A stretch of DNA of 64,000 nucleotides from Comamonas koreensis (lineage in GTDB: Bacteria; Pseudomonadota; Gammaproteobacteria; Burkholderiales; Burkholderiaceae_C). Made by a program: the position numbers and the translations under genes. Each line of letters opens with the position of its first letter. Position 1 is the stretch's first letter. The stretch lies in assembly GCF_014076495.1 (NCBI RefSeq), contig NZ_CP043575.1:1736001-1800000 (forward strand), written 5' to 3'. Under the pieces are notes generated by a model, which saw only the letters and a list, made by a program, of their open reading frames with translations, made no database searches and was not told where the DNA came from. Below, piece after piece: positions 8,770 through 17,534 of this stretch.

Positions 8770-9804
8770 ATGTCATTCATAATGGATATGTCTTTCTCGA
8801 GTTGCCCAGCCGCCATGCCCCGTCCGCCAGCCCCGGTCCCATCCGCTTCCGATCTCCATCCGGAGCCCAGCCCCTCAGCGCCGCGGCTGCAGCACCGCCA
8901 TATCGAGGTGTTCCGCGCCGTCATGCTGGCCGGGGGCGTGACCGGCGCGGCGGGACTGCTGTTCAGCTCCCAGCCGACGGTGAGCCGCGATCTGGCCCGC
9001 ATGGAGCAGCTGCTGGGCTACCCGCTGTTTGAGCGGGTGCAAGGCAGGCTGCGGCCCAATGCACGCGCCTTGGCGCTATGGGAAGAGGTGCAGCGCAGCT
9101 GGCAGGGGCTCGACCGGGTGATTGACCGGGCAGTGGCCCTGTCGCGCCCGCAGGCGGCGCGTATCAGTGTGCTGAGCATGCCTGCGCTCAGCCATGCGCT
9201 GCTGCCGGCGGCGCTGGCGCGCATGCAGCAGGCGCAAGGGCCGGTGGCGGTCAGTGTTGCCACCCAGGAGGCGCCGCTGTTGCAGCAGTGGATGGCCGCC
9301 CAGCGCTATGACCTGGGGCTGACCGAGCAGGGCGAGGCGCCAGCGGGCACGCGCGCTGTGGCGCTGCCGGCGGTCGATGAGGTGGCCGTGCTGCCCGCAG
9401 GCCACCCGCTGGCGCGCAAGAAGCGGCTGCAGCCCGCCGACTTCGCGGGCCAGGCCTTTATCAGCCTGGCCGAGGGCGATCCTTACCGCATCCAGATCGA
9501 CCAGGTGTTTGCCGATGCCGGCGTGGGCCGGCAGATGCTGCTGGAGACGCACAGCGCAGTGGCGGTATGCGCGATGGTGCAAAACGGTCTGGGCCTGGCG
9601 ATCGTGAACCCCTTCACCGCGCAGGCCTGCATGGGCCAGGGCCTGGTGCAGCGGCCGCTGGCTTTTTCGATTCCGTTCCGCACACAGGTGCTGCTGCCGC
9701 TGCACCGGGCAGCGGTCCCCGAAGTCGATGCCTTGCTGACCGCGCTGGCCCAGGCTGCAGCCAGCCTGCCGGCCTACAATGCGCAGCATGCCGGGCCGCA
9801 GTGA
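8770..9804 (+). CDS. LysR-family regulator, probable activator of lysA
   Basis: A LysR-type regulator of 344 residues from the first ATG. The winged-helix region begins at about residue 40 (LQHRHIEVFRAVMLAGG, then SSQPTVSRDLARME). The preceding Pro/Ser-rich stretch is longer than usual, so internal ATGs at 8782, 8788 or 8815 are possible starts; none has a strong ribosome-binding site. The C-terminal half is a normal effector-binding domain. Divergence from lysA across 88 bp of comparatively AT-rich DNA suggests diaminopimelate-responsive control as for E. coli LysR, by analogy only. Confidence 0.88.
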   Translation: MSFIMDMSFSSCPAAMPRPPAPVPSASDLHPEPSPSAPRLQHRHIEVFRAVMLAGGVTGAAGLLFSSQPTVSRDLARMEQLLGYPLFERVQGRLRPNARALALWEEVQRSWQGLDRVIDRAVALSRPQAARISVLSMPALSHALLPAALARMQQAQGPVAVSVATQEAPLLQQWMAAQRYDLGLTEQGEAPAGTRAVALPAVDEVAVLPAGHPLARKKRLQPADFAGQAFISLAEGDPYRIQIDQVFADAGVGRQMLLETHSAVAVCAMVQNGLGLAIVNPFTAQACMGQGLVQRPLAFSIPFRTQVLLPLHRAAVPEVDALLTALAQAAASLPAYNAQHAGPQ

Positions 9805-9837
9805 TAGGCCGGTGATCTGACCCAGGAGAAATGCCCC

Positions 9838-10890
9838 ATGTCCCGTGCCCCGCTTCGCTCTCTCGCCCGTCCGCTGTGCGCCAGCGCCTTGCTGCTGGCG
9901 CTGCTGTCCGGCTGCGCCAGCACCGGCCGCAGCGCGGCCCAGACCGCGCAGGCCGCGCCGCCGGTCCAGGTCAAGGTGTTTGTCGCGGCCATGTTCGAGA
10001 TCGGTGCCAACACCGGTGACCGGGCCGGTGAGTTCCAGCACTGGTACGAGCGCTATTTCCGCGATGCCCGGCCTATCCAGGTGCCCGGCGCGCTGGGGCC
10101 GGTGTTCTGCAATGCCGATGGGGTTTGCGGCAGTGTGCTGGGCATGGGCAAGGTCAATGCCTCGGCGTCGATGCAGGCCATCGTGCTGAACCCGCAGTTC
10201 AATTTTGACCGAGCCTACTATGTGATCAGCGGCGTGGCCGGCACCCCGCCTTCGCGCGGCACCATTGGCGATGTGACCTGGGGCAGCTGGCTGGTTGACT
10301 ACGACTTGGGCCACCGCTGGGCGCCCGAAGAGGGCCAGGCCGGTGCGCCAGTGTTCATGCCACGCAAGGGCTATGAAGACTACCGCCGCTTTGCGCTGAA
10401 CCCGGCCCTGACCCAGGCCGCCTATGCGATGAGCCGCGCCGTGCCGTTGCAGGACAGCGATGCAGCCCAGCGCTACCGCTTGCGCTACCCCGATGCGGCC
10501 GCGCGCAAGGCGCCCAGCGTGCATGTGGGCACGCACATGACGGGCGACACCTTCTTCCACGGCCCTGGCCTGTCCCAAGAGGCGCAGTACATTGCCAAGC
10601 TCTACGGTGCGGACGACTATGTCGCCACCGAGATGGAGGCCGCCGCCATTGCGCTGGTCTTGAAGCGCAGCCATGGCACGGACCGCGTTCTGAGCCTGCG
10701 CGGCTCGGTCAATTTTGACCAGGGCAACCCGCAGGAAACCACCCAGGCCCACCTGGACCCCAAGCCCGGCGAAACCGCGGGCGGCTTTGCCGAGACGGTG
10801 GCCAATGTGGCGGCCGTCGGCGGCGTCTTTGTCGACACCGTCGTCAAGGACTGGCCGCAATGGAAGGATGGCGTGCCGGCCCAGCGCTGA
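9838..10890 (+). CDS. Purine nucleoside permease (NUP)-like lipoprotein
   Basis: A 350-residue protein of the NUP/purine nucleoside permease family, related in fold to nucleoside phosphorylases. The N-terminal hydrophobic stretch ends in the lipobox LLSGC, so export and lipidation are expected. The mature part has the family segments KVFVAAMFEIGANTGD, GMGKVNAS, YYVISGVAGT and DDYVATEMEAAAIA. The last of these resembles the Glu-containing nucleoside site of phosphorylases. It starts 33 bp after the LysR gene and ends just before an intrinsic terminator. Bacterial members are poorly characterised; nucleoside binding or uptake is inferred. Confidence 0.85.
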   Translation: MSRAPLRSLARPLCASALLLALLSGCASTGRSAAQTAQAAPPVQVKVFVAAMFEIGANTGDRAGEFQHWYERYFRDARPIQVPGALGPVFCNADGVCGSVLGMGKVNASASMQAIVLNPQFNFDRAYYVISGVAGTPPSRGTIGDVTWGSWLVDYDLGHRWAPEEGQAGAPVFMPRKGYEDYRRFALNPALTQAAYAMSRAVPLQDSDAAQRYRLRYPDAAARKAPSVHVGTHMTGDTFFHGPGLSQEAQYIAKLYGADDYVATEMEAAAIALVLKRSHGTDRVLSLRGSVNFDQGNPQETTQAHLDPKPGETAGGFAETVANVAAVGGVFVDTVVKDWPQWKDGVPAQR

Positions 10891-10945
10891 TCAGAGCGGG
10901 GTTGAGCTGGATTGAGCTGGGCTGAGCGCCCCGGCCCGGTACCGC

Positions 10946-10977
10946 AGGCCCCCCATGCACTTGGGGGGCCTTTTTTT
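10946..10977 (+). terminator. Intrinsic terminator after the NUP-like gene
   Basis: Perfect 9-bp stem AGGCCCCCC (10946-10954) / GGGGGGCCT (10963-10971), 8-nt loop, then seven T residues (10971-10977). It is oriented to stop plus-strand transcription; no T-tract serves the convergent peptidase gene. Confidence 0.92.
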
Positions 10978-10981
10978 GTGC

Positions 10982-12511
10982 TTATTTCCAGGGCTGGCTC
11001 AGGATGGACGCCAGGCTCTTGACGCCATCGAAGTAGTTGCCCAGGCGCATGTTCTCGTTCTTGCTGTGCTGGTTGTTGTCGGCATTGACCATGGGCACGA
11101 TCACAAAGGGCACCTTGAGCGCCTGCACCGCTGCGCCGGTGGGGACCGTGCCGCCCATCATGCGGATCTGCACAGGGGCCTGGCCCCATGCCTGCTGCAT
11201 GCCTTGGCGCAGCCAGTCGCCAATGGGAGCGTTCAGATCGGTGCGCACGGCGCTGGACGAGGCAGACACGCCGCCCATCTTCAGGCTGGCGAGCTTGGGG
11301 TGTTGGGCGCGCTGCTCGGCGCTGGGCTCGCCCTCGATCAAGGTAAAGCCCTGGCCTTCGATATGGGTCTTGAGCAGCTGCAGCAGGCGCTCGGGTGGGG
11401 TCTCGGGCACCGTGCGCAGGTCCAGCTCGGCAATCGCCTGGGCGGGCACCACGGTGCGGGCCTTGGCGCCTACATCGGCGCTTTGCAGGCCGCGTACATT
11501 GAGCGAGGGGTACTGCATCGACTCCTGGTAGTTGTTGCCCACCTTCTCGGCCTGGGCAATGCCCAGGCGCTTGCGCAGCGCGGTCTCGTCATCAGGCACG
11601 GCCTGCATCACGGCCTGGGTGGGGGCATCAAAGCGGATGCCATCGTAGTAGCCCTTGACGAGCACGCGGCCATCGGGCGCCTTCATCGAGGCGAGCAGCT
11701 GCGCCATCGTGAACGCGGGGTTGGCGGCATAGTTGCCATAGTGGCCGCTGTGCAGATCCTGGCTCGGGCCATAGATGGTCAAGGTGGCCTGGGCCACACC
11801 CCGGTTGCCAAATACCAGGGTGGGGCGGTTGCTGGCATGCATGGGGCCATCGAGCACCAGCAGTGCATCGGCCTTCAAGGCATCCAGGTTCGCATTGATG
11901 ACACCGCCCAGCGATGGCGAGCCCTTTTCCTCTTCGGAGTCGAGCAGGATCTTGATATTGGTGCTGGGCGCCAGGCCCTGCTGCTTCAGCGCATCGAGGG
12001 CGGCCATCAGCATGATGATGGGGGCCTTGTCATCGGACGAGGAGCGGCCAAACACACGCCACTCGGGGTTGGGCTCGGCGCCGTAGAGCTGGTCGAGCGC
12101 AATCTCTTTCCAGGATCCATCGGCCTGACGTTCCTTGAGCACCGGCTTCCAGGGGCTCTCCTGCTGCCATTCGGCCGGCGTCACCGCCTGGCCATCCATA
12201 TGGGCGTAGAACAGCACCGTCTTGGTGGCGCCGGGCACGGGCGGCAGGGTGGCCAGCACCATGGGCTTGCCCTGGTTGGGCAGCAGCTGGGTCTGGAAGC
12301 CGCGCTTGTCCAGCGCCGCCTTGAACCACTGCGCATTCTTCTCGATGTCGGCCGCCACATTCGAGTCATTGGGCAGCGCCAGCACCTCGATCCATTCGCG
12401 CAGGCTGGCGCTGCTGGCCTTTTGCACGCTGGCATCCGAGGGGGCAGCGGCCTGTGCCAGGCCGGCGGCGCACAGCGCAGCGCTGAGCAGGGTGAGGGTC
12501 GAGAACTTCAT
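10982..12511 (-). CDS. Exported M20-family metallopeptidase
   Basis: A 509-residue zinc-dependent peptidase or amidohydrolase of the M20 family. It has a cleavable signal peptide (about 1-21, ending AGLAQAA), so it acts in the periplasm. Family landmarks are YAHMDGQAV (metal-binding His and catalytic Asp), GRSSSDDKAP, and LDSEEEKGSPSLGG with the catalytic Glu and a metal-binding Glu. The long insert between is the usual dimerisation domain. The ATG at 12511 has GGAG 8 nt upstream. It may be a carnosinase/dipeptidase-type enzyme; the substrate cannot be named. Confidence 0.9.
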   Translation of the reverse strand: MKFSTLTLLSAALCAAGLAQAAAPSDASVQKASSASLREWIEVLALPNDSNVAADIEKNAQWFKAALDKRGFQTQLLPNQGKPMVLATLPPVPGATKTVLFYAHMDGQAVTPAEWQQESPWKPVLKERQADGSWKEIALDQLYGAEPNPEWRVFGRSSSDDKAPIIMLMAALDALKQQGLAPSTNIKILLDSEEEKGSPSLGGVINANLDALKADALLVLDGPMHASNRPTLVFGNRGVAQATLTIYGPSQDLHSGHYGNYAANPAFTMAQLLASMKAPDGRVLVKGYYDGIRFDAPTQAVMQAVPDDETALRKRLGIAQAEKVGNNYQESMQYPSLNVRGLQSADVGAKARTVVPAQAIAELDLRTVPETPPERLLQLLKTHIEGQGFTLIEGEPSAEQRAQHPKLASLKMGGVSASSSAVRTDLNAPIGDWLRQGMQQAWGQAPVQIRMMGGTVPTGAAVQALKVPFVIVPMVNADNNQHSKNENMRLGNYFDGVKSLASILSQPWK

Positions 12512-12619
12512 GCAAGGGCTCCGTCAGAGATAAAAAAACAGCTTGGTCTGGAGTATGTCCGAGTGCGCGTTCACCCACGGGGGCGCAGGCGGGCGCATTG
12601 TCGCCAGGGCGCCAATCGC

Positions 12620-13276
12620 TCAGTGTGCCGTGCGCAGGCGTTCGTATTGTGCGATCAGCCCGTCAAAGGACTGCTGCAGCGCCTGCAGCGGCGGCGCGCC
12701 ACCGGGCCAGGCCTCCAGCTGCTGCAGCGCCAGCGCGGCGGCCTCCAGGGTCGACAATTGGCCCGCGCGCGGCGCCTTGCGGATGCGGTAGCCGGCCGGC
12801 CCGGTGTCCGTCAGCGCCAGGCGGGGCAACTGGGCCAGCAGCGGGTTGGCGTAAAGCATCTTGCGGCTTTTGCGCCAAGTGCCATCGATCAGTACCAGGC
12901 GCCGAATGCCTGCTGGCGCATCGCTGCCCGCCGCCGGGCTCAAGGCGGCGGGCTGGTCGGGCGTCTGGGGGTAGAGCAGCAGCGTTTGCTGCGGTGCCTG
13001 CGCGCCCGGCCAGGCGCCATGCAGCCATTGCTGCAGCTGCCCAGGGTCAAAGGCCTCGCCCACTACCAGCTGGCTGCCCGGCAGGCACAGGTGCAGCAGG
13101 CGCGCGGTGCCCTTGGCCTCTTGCAGCTCCAGCGGGTGTTGCAGGATCAGCACCTGGGTGGCAGCCTGCACCGGTTGCGCCAGCGCGCAGATGCAGGCGC
13201 TTAGCGGACGCAGGCAGTTGGGGCATTGGGCGCGGCGCGGGGCGGAGGGCACAGGTGTGGCGTGAGAAGCGGACAA
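12620..13276 (-). CDS. DTW-domain tRNA-uridine aminocarboxypropyltransferase (TapT-like)
   Basis: About 218 residues. The N-terminus has a zinc-ribbon-like set CPNCLRPLSACIC, followed by QHPLELQEAKGTARLL and the signature LIDGTWRKSRKML (the DxTxW motif), then a C-terminal GYRIRKAP segment. Enzymes of this family (E. coli TapT) put the acp3 group on U47 of tRNA using S-adenosylmethionine. No ATG is available in frame near the homologous start; a TTG at 13276 or a GTG at 13252 is the likely initiator. The frame stays open far upstream across pabBC, but that is antisense shadow. It is divergent from pabBC by about 50 bp. Confidence 0.85.
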   Translation of the reverse strand: MSASHATPVPSAPRRAQCPNCLRPLSACICALAQPVQAATQVLILQHPLELQEAKGTARLLHLCLPGSQLVVGEAFDPGQLQQWLHGAWPGAQAPQQTLLLYPQTPDQPAALSPAAGSDAPAGIRRLVLIDGTWRKSRKMLYANPLLAQLPRLALTDTGPAGYRIRKAPRAGQLSTLEAAALALQQLEAWPGGAPPLQALQQSFDGLIAQYERLRTAH

Positions 13277-13327
13277 GATGGCTATTGTGCTGCAAGGACA
13301 AGGCCAGGCCGCTATGCTGGCGCCCCT

Positions 13328-15172
13328 ATGACAGCGCACAAGCCCTTTTCTGCCCGCATCGACATGGGCCAGCCTTTGTCTGGCGAACGGGAGAGCCTGC
13401 GCCTGAGCCTGACGGGTCCCGACCGCGTGCTGGAGGCGCAGGATGCGCCATCGTTGCGCGCCTTGCTGGATGCCGTGGAGCAGGCCGCGCGTGCTGGGGC
13501 CTGCTGCGTCGGTGGTCTGCGCTATGAGGCCGCCACCGCGCTGAACCCCTATCTGCCGACACAGGCCGCGCCCAGCGGCGAGCCCCTGGCCTGGTTTGCG
13601 GTGTGGGATGCGCCAGCTGCTGACATCGCGCAGCTGCCTGAGGCAGAGACGCATGCCGTGCAGGTGCAATGGCGCAGCACGCTCGCCCGCCCGCAGTTCG
13701 ATATGCAGATGGCACGCATCCATGCCGATATCCGCGACGGCGCTTATTACCAGATCAACTACACCCAGCAGCTGCAAGGCGATAGCGCCTTGCCTGGCGG
13801 CGGCGATGTGGACGGCGCCGCGCTGTTTGCCGCGCTGCAGCAGGCCCAGCCCGGTGGCTATGCGCTGCATATCGACCGGGGTGAGGAGCAACTGCTGTCG
13901 GTGTCGCCCGAGCTGTTTTTCGACTGGCATCAGCCGGAGGCGGGCGCAGGCGACATCCTCACCCGCCCGATGAAGGGTACCGCCGCACGGGGCGCCAGCC
14001 CCGCGCAGGACGAGGCCCAGGCCCAGGCCTTGCGCGCATCGGCCAAGGAGCGCGCCGAGAACGTGATGGTGGTCGACCTGCTGCGCAATGATCTGGCGCG
14101 CATCGCCGAGCTGGGCAGTGTGCAGGTACCCCAGCTGTTTGCGCTGCAGGCCCTTCCCACCGTCTGGCAGATGACCTCGGACGTGCGTGCCCGCCTGCCC
14201 CAGGGCACCGGCCTGGTCGATGTGCTGCAGGCCTTGTTTCCCTGTGGCTCGGTCACCGGCGCGCCCAAGCGGGCGGCGATGCAGGCGATTGCTGTGTTGG
14301 AGACGGAGCCACGCGGCTGGTACTGTGGCGCGCTGGGCGTGGTGCGCTCCGATGGCGCAGAGGGCATACGCGCTACTTTCAATGTACCGATCCGCACCGT
14401 GGCCTTGCGCGGCACGCAACTGCAATGCGGTATTGGCAGCGGCATCACTGCCGATGCGACGGCCGACGGTGAGTGGCGCGAATGGATGCACAAGCGCGCT
14501 TTTCTGGAGCGGGCCAGCATGCCCTTTAGCCTGATCGAGACCTTGGCGCTGGACGGTGGCCAGCTGCGCCATGCCGCGCTGCACCTGGAGCGCATGGCCG
14601 CTGCGGCCGCGCATTTTGGCTACCGCTGGGATGCGGTGGCCGCGCAAGCGGCTTTGGACGCGCTGGCTGCATCCCACCCGCAAGGCCTGTGGCGCCTGCG
14701 CTTGCTGCTTGATGCCCAGGGCACTTTCCAGGCCGAAGCCTTTGCATGCCCGCCATCGCCCGCGCAGGTGGTGCTGCAATGGGCGCCTGCGCCACTGGCC
14801 GAGGCGCATGGCGAGTTTGTGCGCTTCAAGACCAGCCGCCGCGCGCACTATGAGCGCTGGGCGCCGCAGGACAGCAGCGTGTTCGACACCCTGCTGTGGA
14901 ACGAGGCTGGCGAGATCACCGAGACCACCCGGGGCAATATCGCCATGCAACTCGATGGCCGCTGGGTCACCCCCGCGCTGCATTGCGGCTTGTTGCCCGG
15001 TGTAGGGCGCCGCCTGGCGCTGGAGGCGGGTCAGGTGGTGGAAGCGGTGGTAACACTGAGCGATGCGCCGCGTGTTGAGGCCTGGGCTTTTCTCAACAGC
15101 CTGCGCGGCTGGATACCGGCTCGGGTGTTGGGTGAGGCGCCGGTGGGGCCGCAGGCCGGAATGGCTGGCTGA
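13328..15172 (+). CDS. pabB: Fused aminodeoxychorismate synthase component I / 4-amino-4-deoxychorismate lyase
   Basis: A 614-residue bifunctional enzyme for p-aminobenzoate (folate) synthesis. Residues about 1-400 are the chorismate-binding domain (YYQINYTQ, RPMKGTAARG, ENVMVVDLLRNDLARI, PCGSVTGAPKRAAM, YCGALGVV). Residues about 400-610 are a PLP class IV aminotransferase fold (lyase, PabC-like) with KTSRRAHYE supplying the Schiff-base Lys and ETTRGNI near the cofactor. The ATG at 13328 gives the normal N-terminus; an upstream ATG would overlap the divergent DTW gene. PabB-PabC fusions are known in Burkholderiales. The glutaminase PabA is not in the window. Confidence 0.94.
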   Translation: MTAHKPFSARIDMGQPLSGERESLRLSLTGPDRVLEAQDAPSLRALLDAVEQAARAGACCVGGLRYEAATALNPYLPTQAAPSGEPLAWFAVWDAPAADIAQLPEAETHAVQVQWRSTLARPQFDMQMARIHADIRDGAYYQINYTQQLQGDSALPGGGDVDGAALFAALQQAQPGGYALHIDRGEEQLLSVSPELFFDWHQPEAGAGDILTRPMKGTAARGASPAQDEAQAQALRASAKERAENVMVVDLLRNDLARIAELGSVQVPQLFALQALPTVWQMTSDVRARLPQGTGLVDVLQALFPCGSVTGAPKRAAMQAIAVLETEPRGWYCGALGVVRSDGAEGIRATFNVPIRTVALRGTQLQCGIGSGITADATADGEWREWMHKRAFLERASMPFSLIETLALDGGQLRHAALHLERMAAAAAHFGYRWDAVAAQAALDALAASHPQGLWRLRLLLDAQGTFQAEAFACPPSPAQVVLQWAPAPLAEAHGEFVRFKTSRRAHYERWAPQDSSVFDTLLWNEAGEITETTRGNIAMQLDGRWVTPALHCGLLPGVGRRLALEAGQVVEAVVTLSDAPRVEAWAFLNSLRGWIPARVLGEAPVGPQAGMAG

Positions 15173-15227
15173 GCCCGGCAAAAAGGCCGGTGCCTGCAGA
15201 ATCACAGCATGTCGCCACCGTGACGAA

Positions 15228-15252
15228 TGGGCCAGAGGCCCAGGGTTTTTTT
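15228..15252 (+). terminator. Probable intrinsic terminator between pabBC and terC
   Basis: TGGGCC (15228-15233), 3-nt loop, GGCCCA (15237-15242), three G residues, then seven T residues (15246-15252). The short stem and G spacer make it weaker than others here. It leaves about 160 bp for the promoter and leader of the terC-type gene. Confidence 0.55.
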
Positions 15253-15412
15253 GCCGCACGCTACCATGGAGGCTGTTTAGCAACCCTTCGGATTTTATGC
15301 CCGACAACCCGGACCCTGAGCCTCTCCCGTGTGCGACCACGCTGTCGCTGTTCTTTCGTTCTAGCCCCAGTACACCGCTGACGGTGTCTCTGCCCGTTGA
15401 AGGGAGCGCCGC

Positions 15413-16984
15413 ATGATCGAGCTGCTCTCCGACCCGCAGATATGGATTGGTCTTCTCACCTTGGTGGTGCTGGAGATCGTTCTGGGCATCGACAATCTCA
15501 TCTTTATCGCGATCCTGGCCGACAAGCTGCCGCCCCACCAGCGGGACAAGGCGCGTGTCATCGGCCTGTCGCTGGCCCTGGTGATGCGCCTGGGGCTGCT
15601 CACCGCCATCTCCTGGCTGGTCACGCTCACGCAACCGCTGTTTTCCGTCGGGCCGCTCAGTTTTTCGGGGCGCGACCTGATCTTGCTGCTGGGCGGTTTG
15701 TTCCTGCTGTTCAAGGCCACGACCGAGCTGCATGAGCGCATGGAAGGCGTGAGCATGAGCAAGTCCAGCAGCACGGTCTACGCCAGCTTCTCGGCCGTGG
15801 TCGCGCAGATCGTGGTGCTCGATGCGGTCTTCTCGCTCGACGCGGTAATCACGGCCGTGGGCATGGTCAACAACCTGGGCGTGATGATGGCAGCGGTCAT
15901 CATCTCGATCGGTGTGATGCTGTTTGCCTCCAAGCCGCTGACCCGCTTTGTCAATGCGCACCCGACCATCGTCATTCTCTGCCTGAGCTTCCTGCTGATG
16001 ATCGGCTTCAGCCTCGTGGCCGAAGGCCTGGGCTTCCATGTGCCCAAGGGCTATCTGTACGCCGCCATTGGTTTCTCGATCCTGATCGAGACCTTCAACC
16101 AGGTGTCCTCGCGCAACGCGATCCGCCATGAGCAGCGCGTGCCGCTGCGCGAGCGCACGGCCCTCAAGGTGTTGTCGCTGATGGCCGGGCGCAGTGGCAA
16201 TGCCCAGGCCGAGCATGCGCAGGACGACCCGGCCGCCGCCGAGGCCGAGCTGACCTTTGCGCCCGAAGAGCGCATCATGGTGAGCGGCGTGCTGGCGCTG
16301 GCAGACCGCAAGGTGCGCTCGATCATGACGCCAGTCTCGGACGTGGACTGGGTTGATTTGGATGACGATGCCGAGGCCATCCAGCGCTCGCTCGCTGACA
16401 ATCCGCACAGCCATTTGCCGGTGTGCCTGGGCCATGTGGACCAGCTCCAAGGGGTGGCGCGCGCCAAGGACATGCTGATGGACCTGATGCGGCATGGCGC
16501 CATCCAGCCGGCCACCATCCGCAAGCCGCTGATGGTGCCCGAGGGGGCTGGCGTCATCGCGCTGATCAACGACCTGCGCCAGTCCAAGGGCCATATGGTC
16601 ATCGTGATCAACGAGTTCCATGTGATGAGCGGCGTGGTGACGCCCGTCGATGTGCTCGAGGCGATTGCCGGCGAGTTTCCCGACGAGGACGAGAGCTTCA
16701 CGATCCAGGCGGTGGACGGGGAGCCCGACACCTGGATTGCCAGCGGCGCAGCCGATGTGCACATGGTGCAGCAGCTGCTGGGCTCCAGTGAGCTGGTGTC
16801 GTCGGCCGATGCCTTCACCACCTTGGGCGGGTTGCTCACCGAGTTCAACGGCGCGCTGCCCCAGCAAGGCGATGTGGTGGTGATCGATGGCTGGCAGTTT
16901 TCCGTCACCGAGGCCACCGATGGCGTGATGCGCAAGATCCGCATCGAGAAGGAAAACAAGGGCCAGATGCCTCTGGAGCACTGA
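15413..16984 (+). CDS. TerC-family membrane protein with CBS pair and CorC/HlyC domain
   Basis: A 523-residue inner-membrane protein with three modules. Residues about 1-220 form a TerC domain of about seven helices with the conserved acidic motifs [10 protein letters not shown] and [19 protein letters not shown]. Residues about 290-420 are a CBS pair ([25 protein letters not shown]). The rest is the CorC/HlyC transporter-associated domain. This architecture matches E. coli YoaE/YegH. TerC proteins have been tied to manganese export and metalation of exported enzymes; here that is inference. The GTTGAAGGGAGCGCCGC leader gives a good ribosome-binding site (AAGGGAG). A strong bidirectional terminator follows. 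Confidence 0.9.
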   Translation: MIELLSDPQIWIGLLTLVVLEIVLGIDNLIFIAILADKLPPHQRDKARVIGLSLALVMRLGLLTAISWLVTLTQPLFSVGPLSFSGRDLILLLGGLFLLFKATTELHERMEGVSMSKSSSTVYASFSAVVAQIVVLDAVFSLDAVITAVGMVNNLGVMMAAVIISIGVMLFASKPLTRFVNAHPTIVILCLSFLLMIGFSLVAEGLGFHVPKGYLYAAIGFSILIETFNQVSSRNAIRHEQRVPLRERTALKVLSLMAGRSGNAQAEHAQDDPAAAEAELTFAPEERIMVSGVLALADRKVRSIMTPVSDVDWVDLDDDAEAIQRSLADNPHSHLPVCLGHVDQLQGVARAKDMLMDLMRHGAIQPATIRKPLMVPEGAGVIALINDLRQSKGHMVIVINEFHVMSGVVTPVDVLEAIAGEFPDEDESFTIQAVDGEPDTWIASGAADVHMVQQLLGSSELVSSADAFTTLGGLLTEFNGALPQQGDVVVIDGWQFSVTEATDGVMRKIRIEKENKGQMPLEH

Positions 16985-17025
16985 CCCCTGCGTAGGCGGC
17001 TGCCTGGCACCGCCTCTGCATGAAT

Positions 17026-17060
17026 AAGGCCTGCCGTCTTCAGAGAGACGGCAGGCCTTT
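17026..17060. terminator. Bidirectional intrinsic terminator between terC-like gene and tautomerase gene
   Basis: Perfect 14-bp stem AAGGCCTGCCGTCT (17026-17039) / AGACGGCAGGCCTT (17046-17059) with a 6-nt loop. T-rich sequence follows on both strands, so it should end both convergent transcripts. Confidence 0.92.
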
Positions 17061-17101
17061 GTATTGGCGGTGCCGCGAAGCTCGCGGCCCCTGAAGGCTG
17101 C

Positions 17102-17464
17102 TTACAGCGTGCCCTTGTAGTACGCGCCCCGGTCCATGTCGACAATGTCCACGCTCAGCTGCACCAGCATGCCTTCGGGGTGGGGCGTGAACTCGCGCAG
17201 CACCGCGCCGATGCGGTCGGACAGGTCACGCTTGGCCTCGGGCGTGCGGCCGGCCAGCAGGCGCAGCTCGGCATGCACAAAGCCGCGCAGGGCGGTGGGG
17301 TCGGCGCCAATGACGAACTGCTCGGTGCGCACGGTGCGGCTCTTGAGGTCCTGCTCGTTCTGCACCTGGCCGCTGGCGATGACGGCGGCGTTGAGGGCAT
17401 CGAGCAGATGGGCCTCGGGAAAGTTCTCCAGGTTGCTGGTGTATTCGATGACGAGATGCGGCAT
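17102..17464 (-). CDS. 5-carboxymethyl-2-hydroxymuconate isomerase-like tautomerase
   Basis: A 120-residue protein of the CHMI/tautomerase superfamily. After Met removal Pro becomes residue 1 (MPHLVIEY), the catalytic base of the family. The segments HLLDALNAAVIASG, LRGFVHAELRLLAGRT and DMDRGAYYKG match CHMI proteins. In homoprotocatechuate degradation this enzyme isomerises a ring-cleavage product, but no other gene of that pathway is nearby, so the substrate is open. The start at 17464 fits the Pro-1 rule; the longer frame to 17575 runs into scpA. It is probably the last gene of the DUF3460-scpA unit, 70 bp after scpA. Confidence 0.85.
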   Translation of the reverse strand: MPHLVIEYTSNLENFPEAHLLDALNAAVIASGQVQNEQDLKSRTVRTEQFVIGADPTALRGFVHAELRLLAGRTPEAKRDLSDRIGAVLREFTPHPEGMLVQLSVDIVDMDRGAYYKGTL

Positions 17465-17534
17465 GGTGTGTCTCCGATGGAATAAAGGGCAGTGAAAAGG
17501 GGCTTGGGCAGCGGCTCGGTCCGATCCCGCCGTG

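Noticed and set aside
15173..15412. yybP-ykoY manganese riboswitch before the TerC-family gene
   Set aside because: The conserved loop sequences, including GGGGAGTAG-like blocks, were not found on reading the leader.
12620..16981. A minus-strand open frame of about 1450 codons spanning the DTW gene and the antisense of pabBC and the TerC gene
   Set aside because: Only its last 218 or so codons match a protein family (DTW). The rest is antisense to two well-supported genes and has the His/Gln/Gly-rich composition typical of shadow frames in high-GC DNA.
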